DNA of 64,000 nt from Hypericum androsaemum (Eukaryota > Streptophyta > Magnoliopsida > Malpighiales > Hypericaceae), in NCBI GenBank assembly GCA_963995505.1, contig OZ023181.1, forward strand, positions 12,892,221 to 12,956,220, given 5' to 3'. Of this stretch, positions 30,901 to 43,100 are shown piece after piece. Both the position numbers and the translations under genes were made by a program. The number at the start of each line of letters is the position of its first letter. Positions within the stretch are counted from its first letter, which is position 1. A model generated the notes under the pieces. It was not told the origin of the DNA. It saw only the letters and a list, made by a program, of their open reading frames with translations, and made no database searches.

Positions 30901-33900
30901 TTTTCTTGCCTAATCTTACCTTATCTTGCCTTTGCTTGCCTTTTCATTCCTTATCTTTCCGTTTCTTGCCTTTTCATTGCTTTTCCTTGCCTTTTCTTGC
31001 CATTTCTTTCCTTTTAATGTCGTTTCTTGCCATATCTTGCTTTCTCTTTCCTTTTCTTGATCTTGCTTTATCTTTCCTTTTCTTTCCTTTTCTTGCCATT
31101 TCTTGCCTTATCTTGCCTTTTCTTACCTTTTCATGCCTTTTCTTGCCTTTTCTTTCCTTTTCTTATCTTTTCTCGCCTTTTCTTTCATTTTCTTGCCTTT
31201 TCGTGCTTTTTCCTTGCCTTTTCTTGCCTTATCTTGCCTTTTCCTTACCGTTTCTTGCCTTTTCTTGCCATATCTTACCTTTTCTTGCCTTTTCCTTGCC
31301 TTTTCTTTCCTTTTCTTGCCTTATCTTGCCTTTTCTTACCTCATCTTTCCTTTTCTTTCCTTTTCTTGCTTTTCCTTCCCTTATCTTGCCTTTTCCTTGC
31401 CTTTTCTTACATTTTCCTTCCTTTGCTTGCCATTTCCTTGCCTTATCTTTCCTTATCTTTCCTTTTCATTCCTTTTCTTGCCTTATCTTACCTTTTCTTG
31501 CCTTATCTTGCCTTTTCATACATTTTCTTGCCTTTTCATGCATTTTCCATGCCTTTTCTTTCTTTATCTTGCCATTTCTTGCCTTTTCCTTGCCTTTTCA
31601 TGCGTTTTTCATGCCTTTTCTTTCCTTATCTTGCCATTTCTTGCCTTTTGCTTGCCTTTTCATGCCTTTTCATGCCTTTACCGTGCCTTACCTTACCTTT
31701 TCTTGGCTTTTCCTTGCCTTTTCTTTCCTTTTCTTGCCTTTCCATGCCTTTTCCATGCCTTTTCTTACCTTTTCTTACCTTTTCCTTGCCTTTTCATGCC
31801 TTTTCTTTCCTTGCCTTTTCCTTGCCTTTTCTTTCATTTTCTTGCCTTATCTTTTCTTTTCTTGCCTTTTCCTTGCCTTTTCTTTGCTTTTCATGTCTTT
31901 TCATGACTTTTCTTACCTTATCTTTCCTTTTCTTGCCTTTTCTTTCCTTTTCTTGCCTTATCTTACCTTATCTTCCCTTTTCTTGCCTTTTCCTTACCCT
32001 TTCTTTCCTTTTCTTTCCTTTTCATGCCTTATCTTTCCTTTTATTTTTTTTTCATGCCTTTTCCATGCCTTTTCTAGCCTTGTTCTTGCCTTATCTTACC
32101 TTTTTCTTGCCTTATCTTTCCTTTTCTTTCCATTTCTTTCCATTTCTTGCCTTGTCTTAACTTATCTTGGCTTTTCTTACCTTTTCTCGCCTTTTCTTAC
32201 CTCATCTTTTCTTTTCTTTCCATTTCTTGCCTTTCCTTTCCTTTTCTTGCCTTATCTTGCCTTTTCTTGCCTTTTCCTTGCCTTTTCTTTCCTTTTCTTG
32301 ACTTATCTTACCTTATGTTGCCTTTTCCTGCCTTTACATTCATTTTCCTTGCCTTTTCTTTCATTTTCTTGCCTTTTCTTGCCTTTTACTTGCCTTTTCA
32401 TGCCATTTCCATGCCTTTTCTTTCCTTTTCTTGCCTTTTCATGCCTTATCTTTCCTTTTCTTTCCTTTTCATGTCTTTTCCATGCCTTTTCGTGCCTTTT
32501 CCATGCCTTATCTCGCCTTATCTTTCCTTTTCCATGCCTTATCTTGCCTTTCCTTGCCTTTTCCTTGCCTTTTCATGCCTTTTCCATGCCTTTTCTTTCC
32601 TTAACTTGCCTTTTCATGCCTTTTCCTTGCCTTATCTTTCCTTTTCTTGCCTTATCTTGCCTTTTTCTTGCCTTTTTTTCCTTTTCATATCTTTTTATGC
32701 CTTTTCTTGCCTTATGTTTCCTTTTCTTGCCTTTTCATGGCTTTTCCATGCCTTTCCTTACCTTTTCTATCCTTTTCCTTGCCTTTTCTTTCCTTTTCTT
32801 GCCTTATCTTGCCTTTTCCTTGCCCTTTATTTCCATTTCTTACCTTTTCCATGCCTTTTCTTGCCTTTTCTTTCCTTTTCTTTCCTTTCCTTCCCTTTTC
32901 TTGCCTTATCTTGCCTTTTCTTGCCTTATCTTCCATTTTCCTTGCCTTTTCTTTCCTTTTCTTACCTAATCTTACCTTATCTTTCCTTTTCTTGCCTTTT
33001 CATTCCTTTTCCTTCCCTTTTCTTGCCATTTCTTGCCATTTCTTGCCTTTTCCATGCCTTTTCTTGTCTTTTCTTTCCTTTGCATGCCTTTTCTTTGCCT
33101 TTCCTTGCCTTTTCTTGCCTTTTCATATCTTTTCCATGCCTTTTCTTGTCTTTTCTTGCCTTATCTTGCCTTTTTCTTACCTTTTCTTTCCTTTTCTTGC
33201 CTAATCTTACCTTATCTTGCTTTTGCTTGCCTTTTCATTCTTTTTCCATGCCTTTTCTTGCCTTATCTTTCCTTTTCCTTGCCTTATCTTTCCTTTTCCT
33301 TGCCTTTTCTTGCCATTTCTTTCCTTTTAATGTCGTTTCTTTCCATATCTTGCTTTATCTTTCCTTTTCTTGCCCTATCTTGCCTTTTCTTGCCTTTTCA
33401 TGCCTTTTCTTTCCTTTTCTTGACTTTTCGTGCCTTTTCCTTGCATTTTCTTGCCTTATCTTGCCTTTTCCTTACCGTTTCTTGCCTTTTCTTGCCATTT
33501 CATTCCTTTTCGTGCCTTTTCCCTGCCATTTCTTTTCTTTTCTTGCCTTATCTTGCCTTTTCATACCTCATCTTTCCTTTTCTTTCCTTTTCTTGCTTAT
33601 CCTTCCTTTTTCTTGCCTTTTCCTTGCCTTTTCATACCTTTTTTTCCTTTGCTTGCCTTTTCCTCGCCTTTAAGAGCCTTATCTTTCCTTATCTTTCCTT
33701 TTCTTTTCATATCTTGCCATATCTTGCCTTTTCCTTGCCTTTTCATACATTTTTCATGCCTTTTCTTTCCTTAGCTTGCCATTTCTTGCCTTTTCCTTGC
33801 CTTTTTCTTGCCTTTTCATGCCTTTTCCGTACCTTACCTTACCTTTTCTTGCCTTTTCCTTGCCTTTTTTTTCCTTTTCTTGCCTTTTCATGCCTTTTCC

Positions 33901-36900
33901 ATGCCTTTTTTTTTACCTTTTCCTTGCCTTTTCATGCCTTTTCCATGCCTTTACTTTCCTTGCCTTTTCTTGCCTTTTCCTTGCCTTTTCTTTCCTTTTC
34001 TTGCCTTTTCTTGCCTTTTCCTTGCCTTTTCTTTCCTTTTCATGTCTTTTCATGCCTTTTCTTACCTTATCTTTCCTTTTCTTGCCTTTTCATACCTTTT
34101 CCATGCCTTTTCTTGCCTTTTCTTTCCTTTTCTTCCCTTATCTTACCATATATTTCCTTTTCTTGCCTTTTCCTTGCCCTTTCTTTCCTTTTCTTGCCTT
34201 TTCATGCCTTTTCTTGCCTTATATTTCCTTTTCTTTTCTTTTCATGCCTTTTCCATGCCTTTTCTAGCCTTTTTCTTGCCTTATATTGCCTTATCTTTCC
34301 TTTTCTTTCCATTTCTTGCCTTGTCTTGTCTTATCTTGGCTTTTCTTACCTTTTTTTGCCTTTTCTTGCCTTATCTTTCCTTTTCTTACCTCATCGTGCC
34401 TTTCCTTTCCTTTTCTTGCCTTTCCATTCCTTTTCTTGCCTTATCTTGCCTTTTCTTACCTTTCTTTCCTTATCTTGCCTTTTCTTTTCTTTTCTTGACT
34501 TAACTTACCTTATGTTGCCTTTTCTTGCCTCTTCATTCATTTTCCTTGCCGTTTCTTTCCTTTTTTGCCTTCTCTTGCCTTATCTTGCCTTTTCTTTCCT
34601 TTTACTTGCCTTTTCATGCCATTTCCATGCCTTTTCATTCCTTATCTTGCCTTTTCATGCCTTTTCCTTGCATTTTCTTTCCTTTTCTTGCCTTATCTTG
34701 CCTTTTCATTCCTTTTCATGTCTTTTTATACCTTTTCTTGCCTTATCTTTCCTTTTCTTGCCTTTTTATGCCTTTTCCATTCCTTTTCTAGCCTTTTCTT
34801 TCCTTTTTCTAGCCTTTTCTTTCCTTTTTCTTGCCTTTTCTTTCCTTTTCCTGCCTTATTTTTCCTTTTCTTTGCCCTTTCTTTCCTTTTCTTATTTTTT
34901 CATGCATTTTCTATGCCTTTTCTTGCCTTGTCTTGCCTTTTACTTGCCTTATCTTGCCTTTTCCTTGCCTTTTCTTGACATATCTTGCCTTTTCTTTCCT
35001 TTTCCACGCCTTTTCATGCCTTATCTCGCCTTATCTTGGCCTATCTTGCCTTTTCTTGCCGTATCTTGCCTTTTCATTCATTTTCTTGCCTTTTCTTGCC
35101 TTTTCCATGCCCTTTCATTCCTTATCTTACCTTTTCATGCCTTATCTATCTTTTTTTTCTTTTTTGTGACTTTTCCATGCATTTTCTGGCCTTATCTTGC
35201 CTTTTCTTATGTTATCTTGCCTTATCTTTCATTTTCTTTCCTTTTTTGCCTTTTCTTACCTTTTCCTTGCCTTTTCTTGCCTTATTTTGCCTTTTCTTGC
35301 CTTTTCTTTCCTTTTCTTGCCTTTTCCTTGCATTTTCTTGCCTTTTCCTTCTCTTTTCCTGCCAGATCTTTCTTTATCTTGCCTTATCTTTCCTTTTCTT
35401 TCCTTTTCCTGGCCTTTTCTTACCTTTTCCTGGCCTTTTCTTTCATTTTCTTGCCTTATCTTGCTTTTTCTTACCTCATCTTTCCTTTTCTTTCCTTCTC
35501 TTGCTTTTCCTTCCCTTTTCTTGCCTTATCTGGCCTTTTCTTGACTTTTCTTGCCTTATATTGCATTTCCCTTGCCTTTTCTTTCCTTTTCTTGCCTAAT
35601 CTTACCTTATCTAGCCTTTTCTTGCCTTTTTTTTGCCTTTTCTGTCCTCATCTTTCCTTTTCTTGCCTTTTCATTCCTTTTCCTTGCCTTTTCTTGCCAT
35701 TTCTATCCTTTTCTTGCCTTTTCCTTCCCTTTTCTTGTCTTTTCATTCTTTTCCTTGCCTTTTCATGTCTTTTCCATGCATTTTCTTGCCTTTTCTTGCC
35801 TTTTCCTTGCCTTTTCTTTCTTTTTTTTGCCTTATCTTGTCTTTTACTTGCCTTTTCTTTCCTTTTCTTGCCTAATCTTACCTTATCTTGCCTTTTCATT
35901 CCTTTTTCTTACCTTTTCTTGTCTTATCTTTCCTATTCTTTCATTTTCTTATCTTTTCTGTGCCATTTCTTTCCTTATCTTGCCTTTTCCTTGCCTTTTC
36001 ATGCCTTTTCCATGCCATTTCTTTCCTTATCTTGCCTTTTCATGCCTTATCTTTCCTTTTCTTGCCTTATCTTTCCTTTTCTTGCCTTATCTTTCCTTTT
36101 CCTTGCCTTTTCTTGCCATTTCTTTCCTTTTAATGTCGTTTCTTGCCATATCTTGCTTTATCTTTCCTTTTCTTGCCATTTCTTGCCTTATCTTGCCTTA
36201 TCTTGCCTTTTCATGCCTTTTCTTTCCTTTTCTTACCTTTTCTTGACTTTTCGTGCCTTTTCCTTGCCTTTTTTTGCCTTATCTTGCCTTTTCCTTACCG
36301 TTTCTTGCCTTTTCTTGCCATATCTTACCTTTTCTTGCCTTTTCCCTGCCATTTCTTTTCTTTTCTTACCTTATCTTGCCTTTTCTTACCTCATCTTTCC
36401 TTTTCTTTCCTTTTCTTGCTTTTCCTTCCCTTTTCTTGCCTTTTCTTGCCTTTTCTTACCTTTTCTTTCCTTTGCTTGCCTTTTCCTCGCCTTTAAGAGC
36501 CTTATCTTTCCTTATCTTGCCTTTTCTTGCCTTATCTTACCTTTTCATACATTTTCTTGCCTTTTCCTTGCCTTTTCATGCCTTTTCCATGCCTTTTCTT
36601 TCCAAATCTTGCCATTTCTTGACTTTTCCTTGCCTTTTCATACATTTTTCATGCCTTTTCTTTCCTTATCTTGCCATTTCTTGCCTTTTCCTTGCCTTTT
36701 CCTTGCCATTTCTTGCCTTTTCCTTGCCTTTTCCGTGCCTTACCTTACCTTTTCTTGCCTTTTCCTTGCCTTTTCTTTCCTTTTCTTGCCTTTTCATGCC
36801 TTTCCCATGCCTTTTTCATGCCTTTTCTTGCCTTTTCCTTGCCTTTTCTTTCCTTTTCTTGCCTTTTCCTTACCTTTACTTTCCTTTTCATGTCTTTTCA

Positions 36901-39900
36901 TGCCTTTTCTTACCTTGTCTTTCCTTTTCTTGCCTTTTCATACCTTTTCCATGCCTTCTCTTGGCTTTTTCTTGCCTTTTCTTTCCTTTTCTTCCCTTAT
37001 CTTACCTCATCTTCCCTTTTCTTGCCTTTTCCTTGCCCTTTCTTTCCTTTTCTTACCTTTTCATGTCTTTTCTTGCCCTATATTTCCTTTTCTTTTCTTT
37101 TCATGCCTTTTCCATGCCTTTTCTAGCCTTTTTCTTGCCTTATCTTGCCTTATCTTTCCTTTTCTTTCCATTTCTTTCCATTTCTTGCCTTGTCTTGGCT
37201 TATCTTGGCTTTTCTTATCTTTTCTTGTCTTTTCTTGCCTTATCTTGCCTTTTCTTACCTCATCTTGCCTTTCCTTTCCTTTTCTTGCCTTTCCTTTCCT
37301 TTTCTTGCCTTATCTTGCTTTTTCTTACCTTTTCTTTCCTCATCTTGCCTTTTCCTTGCCTTTTCTTTCCTTTTCTTGACTTAACTTACCTTATGTTGCT
37401 TTGTCTTGCCTCTTCATTCATTTTCCTTTCCTTTCCTTTCCTTTTCTTGCCTTTTCTTGCCTTATCTTGCCTTTTCTTTCGTTTTACTTGCCTTTTCATG
37501 CCATTTCCATTCCTTTTCTTTCCTTATCTTGCCTTTTCATGCCTTTTCCTTGCCTTTTCTTTCCTATCTTGCCTTATCTTTCCTTTTCATGTCTTTTTAT
37601 GCCTTTTTTTGCCTTATCTTTCCTTTTCTTGCCTTTTACATTCCTTTTCTAGCCTTTTCTTTCCTTTTTCTTGCCTTTTCTTTCCTTTTCCTGCCTTTTT
37701 TTGCCTTTTCTTTGCCCTTTCTTTGCCCTTTCTTATTTTTTCATGCCTTTTCTATGCCTTTTCTTGCCTTGTCTTGCCTTTTCCTTGCCTTATCTTGCCT
37801 TTTCCTTGCCTTTTCCATGCCTTTTCTGGCCTTATCTTGCCTTTTCTTACGTTATCTTTCCTTATCTTTCCTTTTCTTTCCTTTTTTTGCCATTTCTTAC
37901 CTTTTCCTTGTATTTTCTTGCCTTATTTTGCCTTTTCTTGCCTTTTCTTTCCTTTTCTTGCCTTTTCCTTGCATTTTTTTTACCTTTTCCTTCTCTTTTC
38001 CTGTCAGATCTTTCTTTATCTTTCCTTTTCCTGGCCTTTTCTTACCTTTTCCTGGCCTTTTCTTTCCTTTTCTTTCCTTATCTTGCTTTTTCTTACCTCA
38101 TCTTTCCTTTTCTTTCCTTCTCTTGCTTTTCCTTCCCTTTTCTTGCCTTATCTGGCCTTTTCTTGCCTTATATTACATTTCCCTTGCCTTTTCTTTCCTT
38201 TTCTTGCCTTTTTTTGCCTTTTCTGTCCTCATCTTTCCTTTTCTTGCCTTTTCATTCCTTTTCCTTGCCTTTTCTTGCCATTTCTTTCCTTTTCTTGCCT
38301 TTTCCTTGCCTTTTCTTGTCTTTTCATTCCTTTCCTTGCCTTTTCCTTGCCTTTTTATGTCTTTTCCATGCATTTTCTTGCCTATTCTTGCCTTTTCCTT
38401 GCCTTTTCTTTCCTTTTTTTGCCTTATCTTGTCTATTACTTACCTTTTCTTTCCTTTTCTTGCCTAATCTTACCTTATCTTGCCTTTTCTTGCCTTTTCA
38501 TTCCTTTTTCTTACCTTTTCTTGTCTTATCTTTCCTATTCTTTCCTTTTCTTATCCTTTCTGTGCCTTTTCTTTCCTTATCTTGCCTTTTCTTGCCTTTT
38601 CCTTGCCTTTTCATGCCTTTTCCATGCCATTTCTTTCTTTATCTTGCCTTTTCATGCCTTTTCTTTCCTTTTCTTGCCTTATCTTGCCTTTTCTTTCCTT
38701 TTCATATCTTTTTAGGCCTTTTCTTGCCTTGTCTTTCCTTTTCTTGCCTTTTCTTGCCTTTTCATGCCTTTTCTTCCCTTTTCTTTCCTTTTCCTTGCCT
38801 TTTCTTTCCTTTTCTTGCCTTTTCCTTGCCCTTTATTTCCATTTCTTGCCTTTTCATGCCTTTTCTATCCCATTTCGTGTCTTTTCCTTCTTTTTCTTTC
38901 TTTTCCTTCCCTTTTCTTTCCTTATCTTCCATTTTTCTTGCCTTTTCTTCCATTTTCTTGCCTAATCTTACCTTAACTTGCCTTTTCTTATCTTTTCATT
39001 CCTTTTCCTTGCCATTTCTTTCCTTTTCTTGCTTTTTCCATGCCTTTTCTTGTCTTTTCTTTCCTTTGCTTTTTTCCTTGCCTTTTCTTGCCTTTTCATG
39101 TCTTTTCATGCCTTTTCTTTCCTTTTTTTGCCTTATCTTGCATTTTCCTTGCATTTTCTTGTCTTATCTTGCATTTTCCTTGCATTTTCTTTCCTTTTCT
39201 TGCCTAATCTTACCTTATCTTGCCTTTTCTTGCCTTTTCATTCCTTTTTCTTGCCTTTTCTTGCCTTATCTTTCTTTTTCTTGCCTTTTCATTCCTTTTA
39301 CTTGCCTTTTCTTGGCATTTCTTTCCTTTTCTTGCCTTTCCCTTGCTTTTTCTTGTCCTTTCCTTTCCTTTTTTTGCCTTTTCTTGCCATTTCCTTGCCT
39401 TTTCTTGCCTTTTCATTGTCTTTTCCTGCCTGATCTTGTCGTTTCTTACCTTATCTTGCTTTATCTTTCCTTTTCTTACCTTTTCTCTCCTTTTCTTTCT
39501 TTTCTTGCCCTTTGGTGCATTTTCCTTGCCTTTTCTTGCTTTAACTTGCCTATTCCTTACCTTTTCTTGCCATATCTTACCTTTTCTTAGCTTTTCCTTG
39601 CCATTTCTTTCCTTTTCTTGCCTTATCCTGCCTTTTCTTAACTCATCTTTCCTTTTCTTGCCTTTCCTTCCCTTTGCTTGCATTTTCTTTTCTTTTCTTG
39701 CCTTTTTCTTCCCTTTTCTTGCCTTTGGTTGCCTTTTCCTTGCCTTATCTTGCCTTATCTTTCCTTTGCTTTAATTTTCTTGCCTTTTCTTGCCTTTTCT
39801 CACCTTTTCTAACCTTTTTTTGCCTTTTCTTGCCTTTTCATGCCTTTTCTTGCCTTTTCTTTCCTTTTACTTGCCTTTTCATGCCATTTCCATTCCTTTT

Positions 39901-40096
39901 CTTTCCTTATCTTGCCTTTTGATGCCTTTTTCTTGCCTTTTTTTTCCTATCTTGCCTTATCTTGCCTTTTCTTTCCTTTTCATGTCTTTTTATGCCTTTT
40001 CTTGCCTTATCTTTCCTTTTCTTGCCTTTTACATTCCTTTTCTAGCCTTTTCTTTCCTTTTTCTTGCCTTTTCTTTCCTTTTCCTGCCTTATTTTG
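28000..40096. repeat. Pyrimidine-rich satellite, block 4 (12.1 kb)
   Basis: This is uninterrupted satellite of the same type as blocks 1-3. It holds the second copy of the 4.4-kb pattern (to about 32.4 kb) and then sections similar to 11.8-19.5 kb: AATGTCG landmarks near 33326 and 36130, and GCCAGATCTTTC or GTCAGATCTTTC near 35362 and 38006. One + strand frame stays open for 1448 codons (33033-37379) purely from composition. No gene seen. Confidence 0.97.
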
Positions 40097-40168
40097 CCAT
40101 CCGGACCAGATCAAAGTGGATCCGATTTGGTCCGGTTTGGTCTGGATGCTCAGCCTTAGCCCCACTAT
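40097..40168. other. Non-satellite island of about 72 bp at a satellite domain boundary
   Basis: Between two satellite blocks lies mixed sequence with GGACCAGATC, GGATCCGATTTGG, TCCGGTTTGG and GGTCTGGAT. GGACCAGA near the left is the approximate inverse of TCTGGAT/GGTCC on the right, so an imperfect inverted repeat is possible. GGTCCGGTTTGG-type runs are, as I recall, common in plant intergenic repeats. The satellite pattern of blocks 1-4 stops on its left and a different higher-order pattern starts on its right. Its origin is unknown; a short transposon relic or a filler at a recombination junction are both possible. Confidence 0.7.
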
Positions 40169-43100
40169 CCTTTTCCTTGCCTTTTCTTGCTTTATCTTTC
40201 ATTTTTTTTCCTTTTCTTGCCTTTCCCTGCCTTTTCTTACAATATATTTCCTTTTTCTTGCATTTTTCATGCCTTTTCATGCCTTTTCTTGCCTTTTCTT
40301 GCCTATTCCTTGCCTTTTCTTGCCTTTTCTTTGCCTTTTCCTATCTGATCTTGCCTTATCTTACCTTTTCTTGCATTTTCTTGCCTTTTCTTGCCTTTTC
40401 TTACCTTTTCAGGCCTTTTCTTGCCTTTTCTTTCCTTTTCTTGCCTTTTCTCGTCTTTTCCTTGTCTTTCCTTGCCTTATCTTGCCTTATCTTTCATTTT
40501 CTTTCCTTTTTTTCCTTTTCTTGCCTTTTCTTACCTTTTCTCGCCTTTTCTTTCCTTTTCTTACCTTTTCTCTCCTTTTTTTCCTTTTCTTGCCTTTTCT
40601 TGCCTTTTCTTTCCTTTTCTCTCCTTTTCTTGCCTTTTCGTATCTTTTCCTTGCCTTTCCTTGCCTTATCTTACCTTTTCTTGCCTTTTCTTGCCTTTTC
40701 ATGCCTTTTCTTGCCTTTTCTTTCCTTTTCTTGCCTTTTCTTATCTTTTCCTTGCCTTTTCTTGCCTCTTCTTTCCTTTTCTTACCTTTTCGGTCCTTTT
40801 CCTTGCCTTTTCTTACCTTATCTTACCTTTTCATGCCTTTTCTTACCTTTTCTTTCCTTTTCTTGCCTTTTCTTATCTTTTCCTTGCCCTTCCTTGCCTT
40901 ATCTTCCTTATCTATTATTTTCTTGCCTTTTCATACCTTTTCATGCCTTTACTTGCCTTTACTTTCCTTTTTATGCCATTTCTTGCATTTTCCTTTCCTT
41001 TCCTTGCTTTATCTTTCCTTTTTTTGCCTTTTCCTTGCCTTTTCTTACATTATCTTGCCTTTTTCTTGCCTTTTCCACACCTTTTAATGCCTTTTCCACG
41101 CCTTTCCTTGCCTTTTCTTTCCTTTCTTGCATATTCCTTACATTTTCTTACCTTTTCATGTCTTTTCCATGCCTTTGGTTTCCTTATCTTGCCTTTTCTT
41201 ACATTTTCCTTGCCTTTTCTTTCCTTTTCTTGCATATTCCTTACACTTTCTTACCTTTTCATGTCTTTTCCATGCCTTTTGTTTCCTTATCTTGCCTTTT
41301 CCTTGCCTTTTCCTTGCCTTATCTTTCCTTTTCTTGCCTTTTCATGCCTTTTGTTTCCTTATCTTGCCTTTTCTTGCCTTTTCCTTGCCTTATCTTTCCT
41401 TTTCTTGCCTTTTCATGCCTTTTCTTGCCTTAACTTTCCTTTTCTTGCCTTTTCTTGCCTTTTCCATACCTTTTCTTGCCTTTTCTTTCCTTTTCCTTGC
41501 CTTTTCTTGCCTTATCTTACTTTTTCATGCCTTTTCTTGCCTTTTCTTTACTTTTCTTGCCTTTTCGCGCCTTTTCCTTGCCTTTTCTTTCCTTTTCTTG
41601 ACTTATCTTGCCATTTCTTGCCTTTTCTTGCTTTTTCTTGACTTATCTTTCCTTTTTCATGCCTTTTCTTGCCTTTTCTTTCCTTTTCTTGCCTTTTCTT
41701 GCCTATTTCTTGCCTGTTCTTGCCTTTTCCTTACCTTTCCTACCTTTTCTTGCCTTTTCCTTGCCTTTCCTACCATTTTTTACCTTTTCTAGCCTTTTCT
41801 TGACTTATCTTTCCTTTTCCATGCCTTTTCTTGCCTTTTTTTTCCTTTTCTTTCCTTTTCTTGCCTTTTCTTGCCATATCTTGCCTGTTCTTGCCTTTTC
41901 TAACCTTTTCTTGCATTTTCTTTCCTTTTCTTGCCTTTTCGTGCCTTATCTTACCTTTTCATACCTTTTCTTACCTTTTCATGCCTTTTCTTTCCAATTC
42001 TTGCCTTTTCTTGTCTTTTCCTCGCCTTATCTTGCCTTATCTTTCATTTTCTTTCCTTTTTTTCCTTTTCTTGCCATTTCTTGCCTTATCTTGCCTTTTC
42101 TTACCTTTTCTTGCCTTTTCTTACCTTTTCTTTCCTTTTCGTGCCTTTTTCTTGTCTTTTCTTACCTTATCTTACCTTTTCTTGCCTCTTCTTGCCTTTT
42201 CATGCCTTTTCTTGCCTTTTCTTATCTTTTCCTTACCTTTTCTTGCCTTATCTTGCCTTATCTTTCCTTTTCTTGCCTTTTCATCCCTTTTCCTTGCGTT
42301 TTCTTGCCTTATCTTGCCTTTTCTTGCCTTTTCCTTGCCTTTTCTTGCCTTTTTTTTAACTTTTCCTTTCTTTTTCTTGCCTTTTCCTTGCCTTATCCTA
42401 CCTTTTCTTGCCTTTTCCTTGCCTTTTCCTTCCTTTTCTTGCCTTTTCTTGCAATTTCTTACCTTTTTCTTGCATTTTCTTTCCTTTTCTTGCCTTTTCA
42501 TGCCTTTTCTTGCCTTATCTTTCCTTTTCTTGCCTTTTCATGCCTTTCTTGCCTTATCTTTCCTTTTCCTTTTTTTTCGTTACCTTTTCTCGCCTTTTCT
42601 CGCCTTTTATTCCCTTTCCATGCTTTTGCTTATCTTTTCTTGCCTTTTCCTTGCATTTTCATGCCTTTTCCTAGCCTTTTCTTTCCTTTTCTTGCCTTAT
42701 CTTACCTTGTCCTAGCCTTTTATTTCCTTTTCTTGCCTTATCTTTCCTTATCTTGCCTTATCTTGCCTTTTCTTTCCCTTTCTTGCCTTTTCCATGCCTT
42801 TTCTTGCCTTTTCTTTCATTTTCTTGCCTTTTCTTTCCTTTTTCATGATTTTTCTTGCCATTTCTTTCCTTTTCTTGCCTTTTCTTTCCTTTTCCTTGCC
42901 TTTTCTTGCCTTGTCTTTCCTTTTCTTGCCTTGTCTTTCCTTTTCTTGGTCTATCTTGCCTTTTCTTGCCTTTGCTTGCCTTTTCTGGACTTATCTTGCC
43001 TTTGCTTGCCTTTTCTTGACTTATCTTGCCTTTTCATGCCTTTTCCATGCCTTTTCTTGCCTTGTCTTGCCTTTTCCTGCTTGATCTTGCCTTGTCTTTC

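Larger units (their letters stand above)
19560..32400. repeat. Higher-order satellite repeat of about 4.4 kb, second copy beyond element 3
   Basis: Satellite at about 19.6-22.4 kb reappears at about 29.2-32.2 kb with the same order of landmarks: TGATGTTGTCG (19731 and 29304), TGATCTTGTCG (20546 and 30152), AATGTCG (21376 and 31014) and the TTTCCATTTCTTTCC block (about 22350 and 32125). The distances of about 9.57-9.78 kb include the 5.18 kb of element 3, leaving a period of roughly 4.4-4.6 kb. Element 3 therefore inserted into an already amplified array. Confidence 0.8.
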
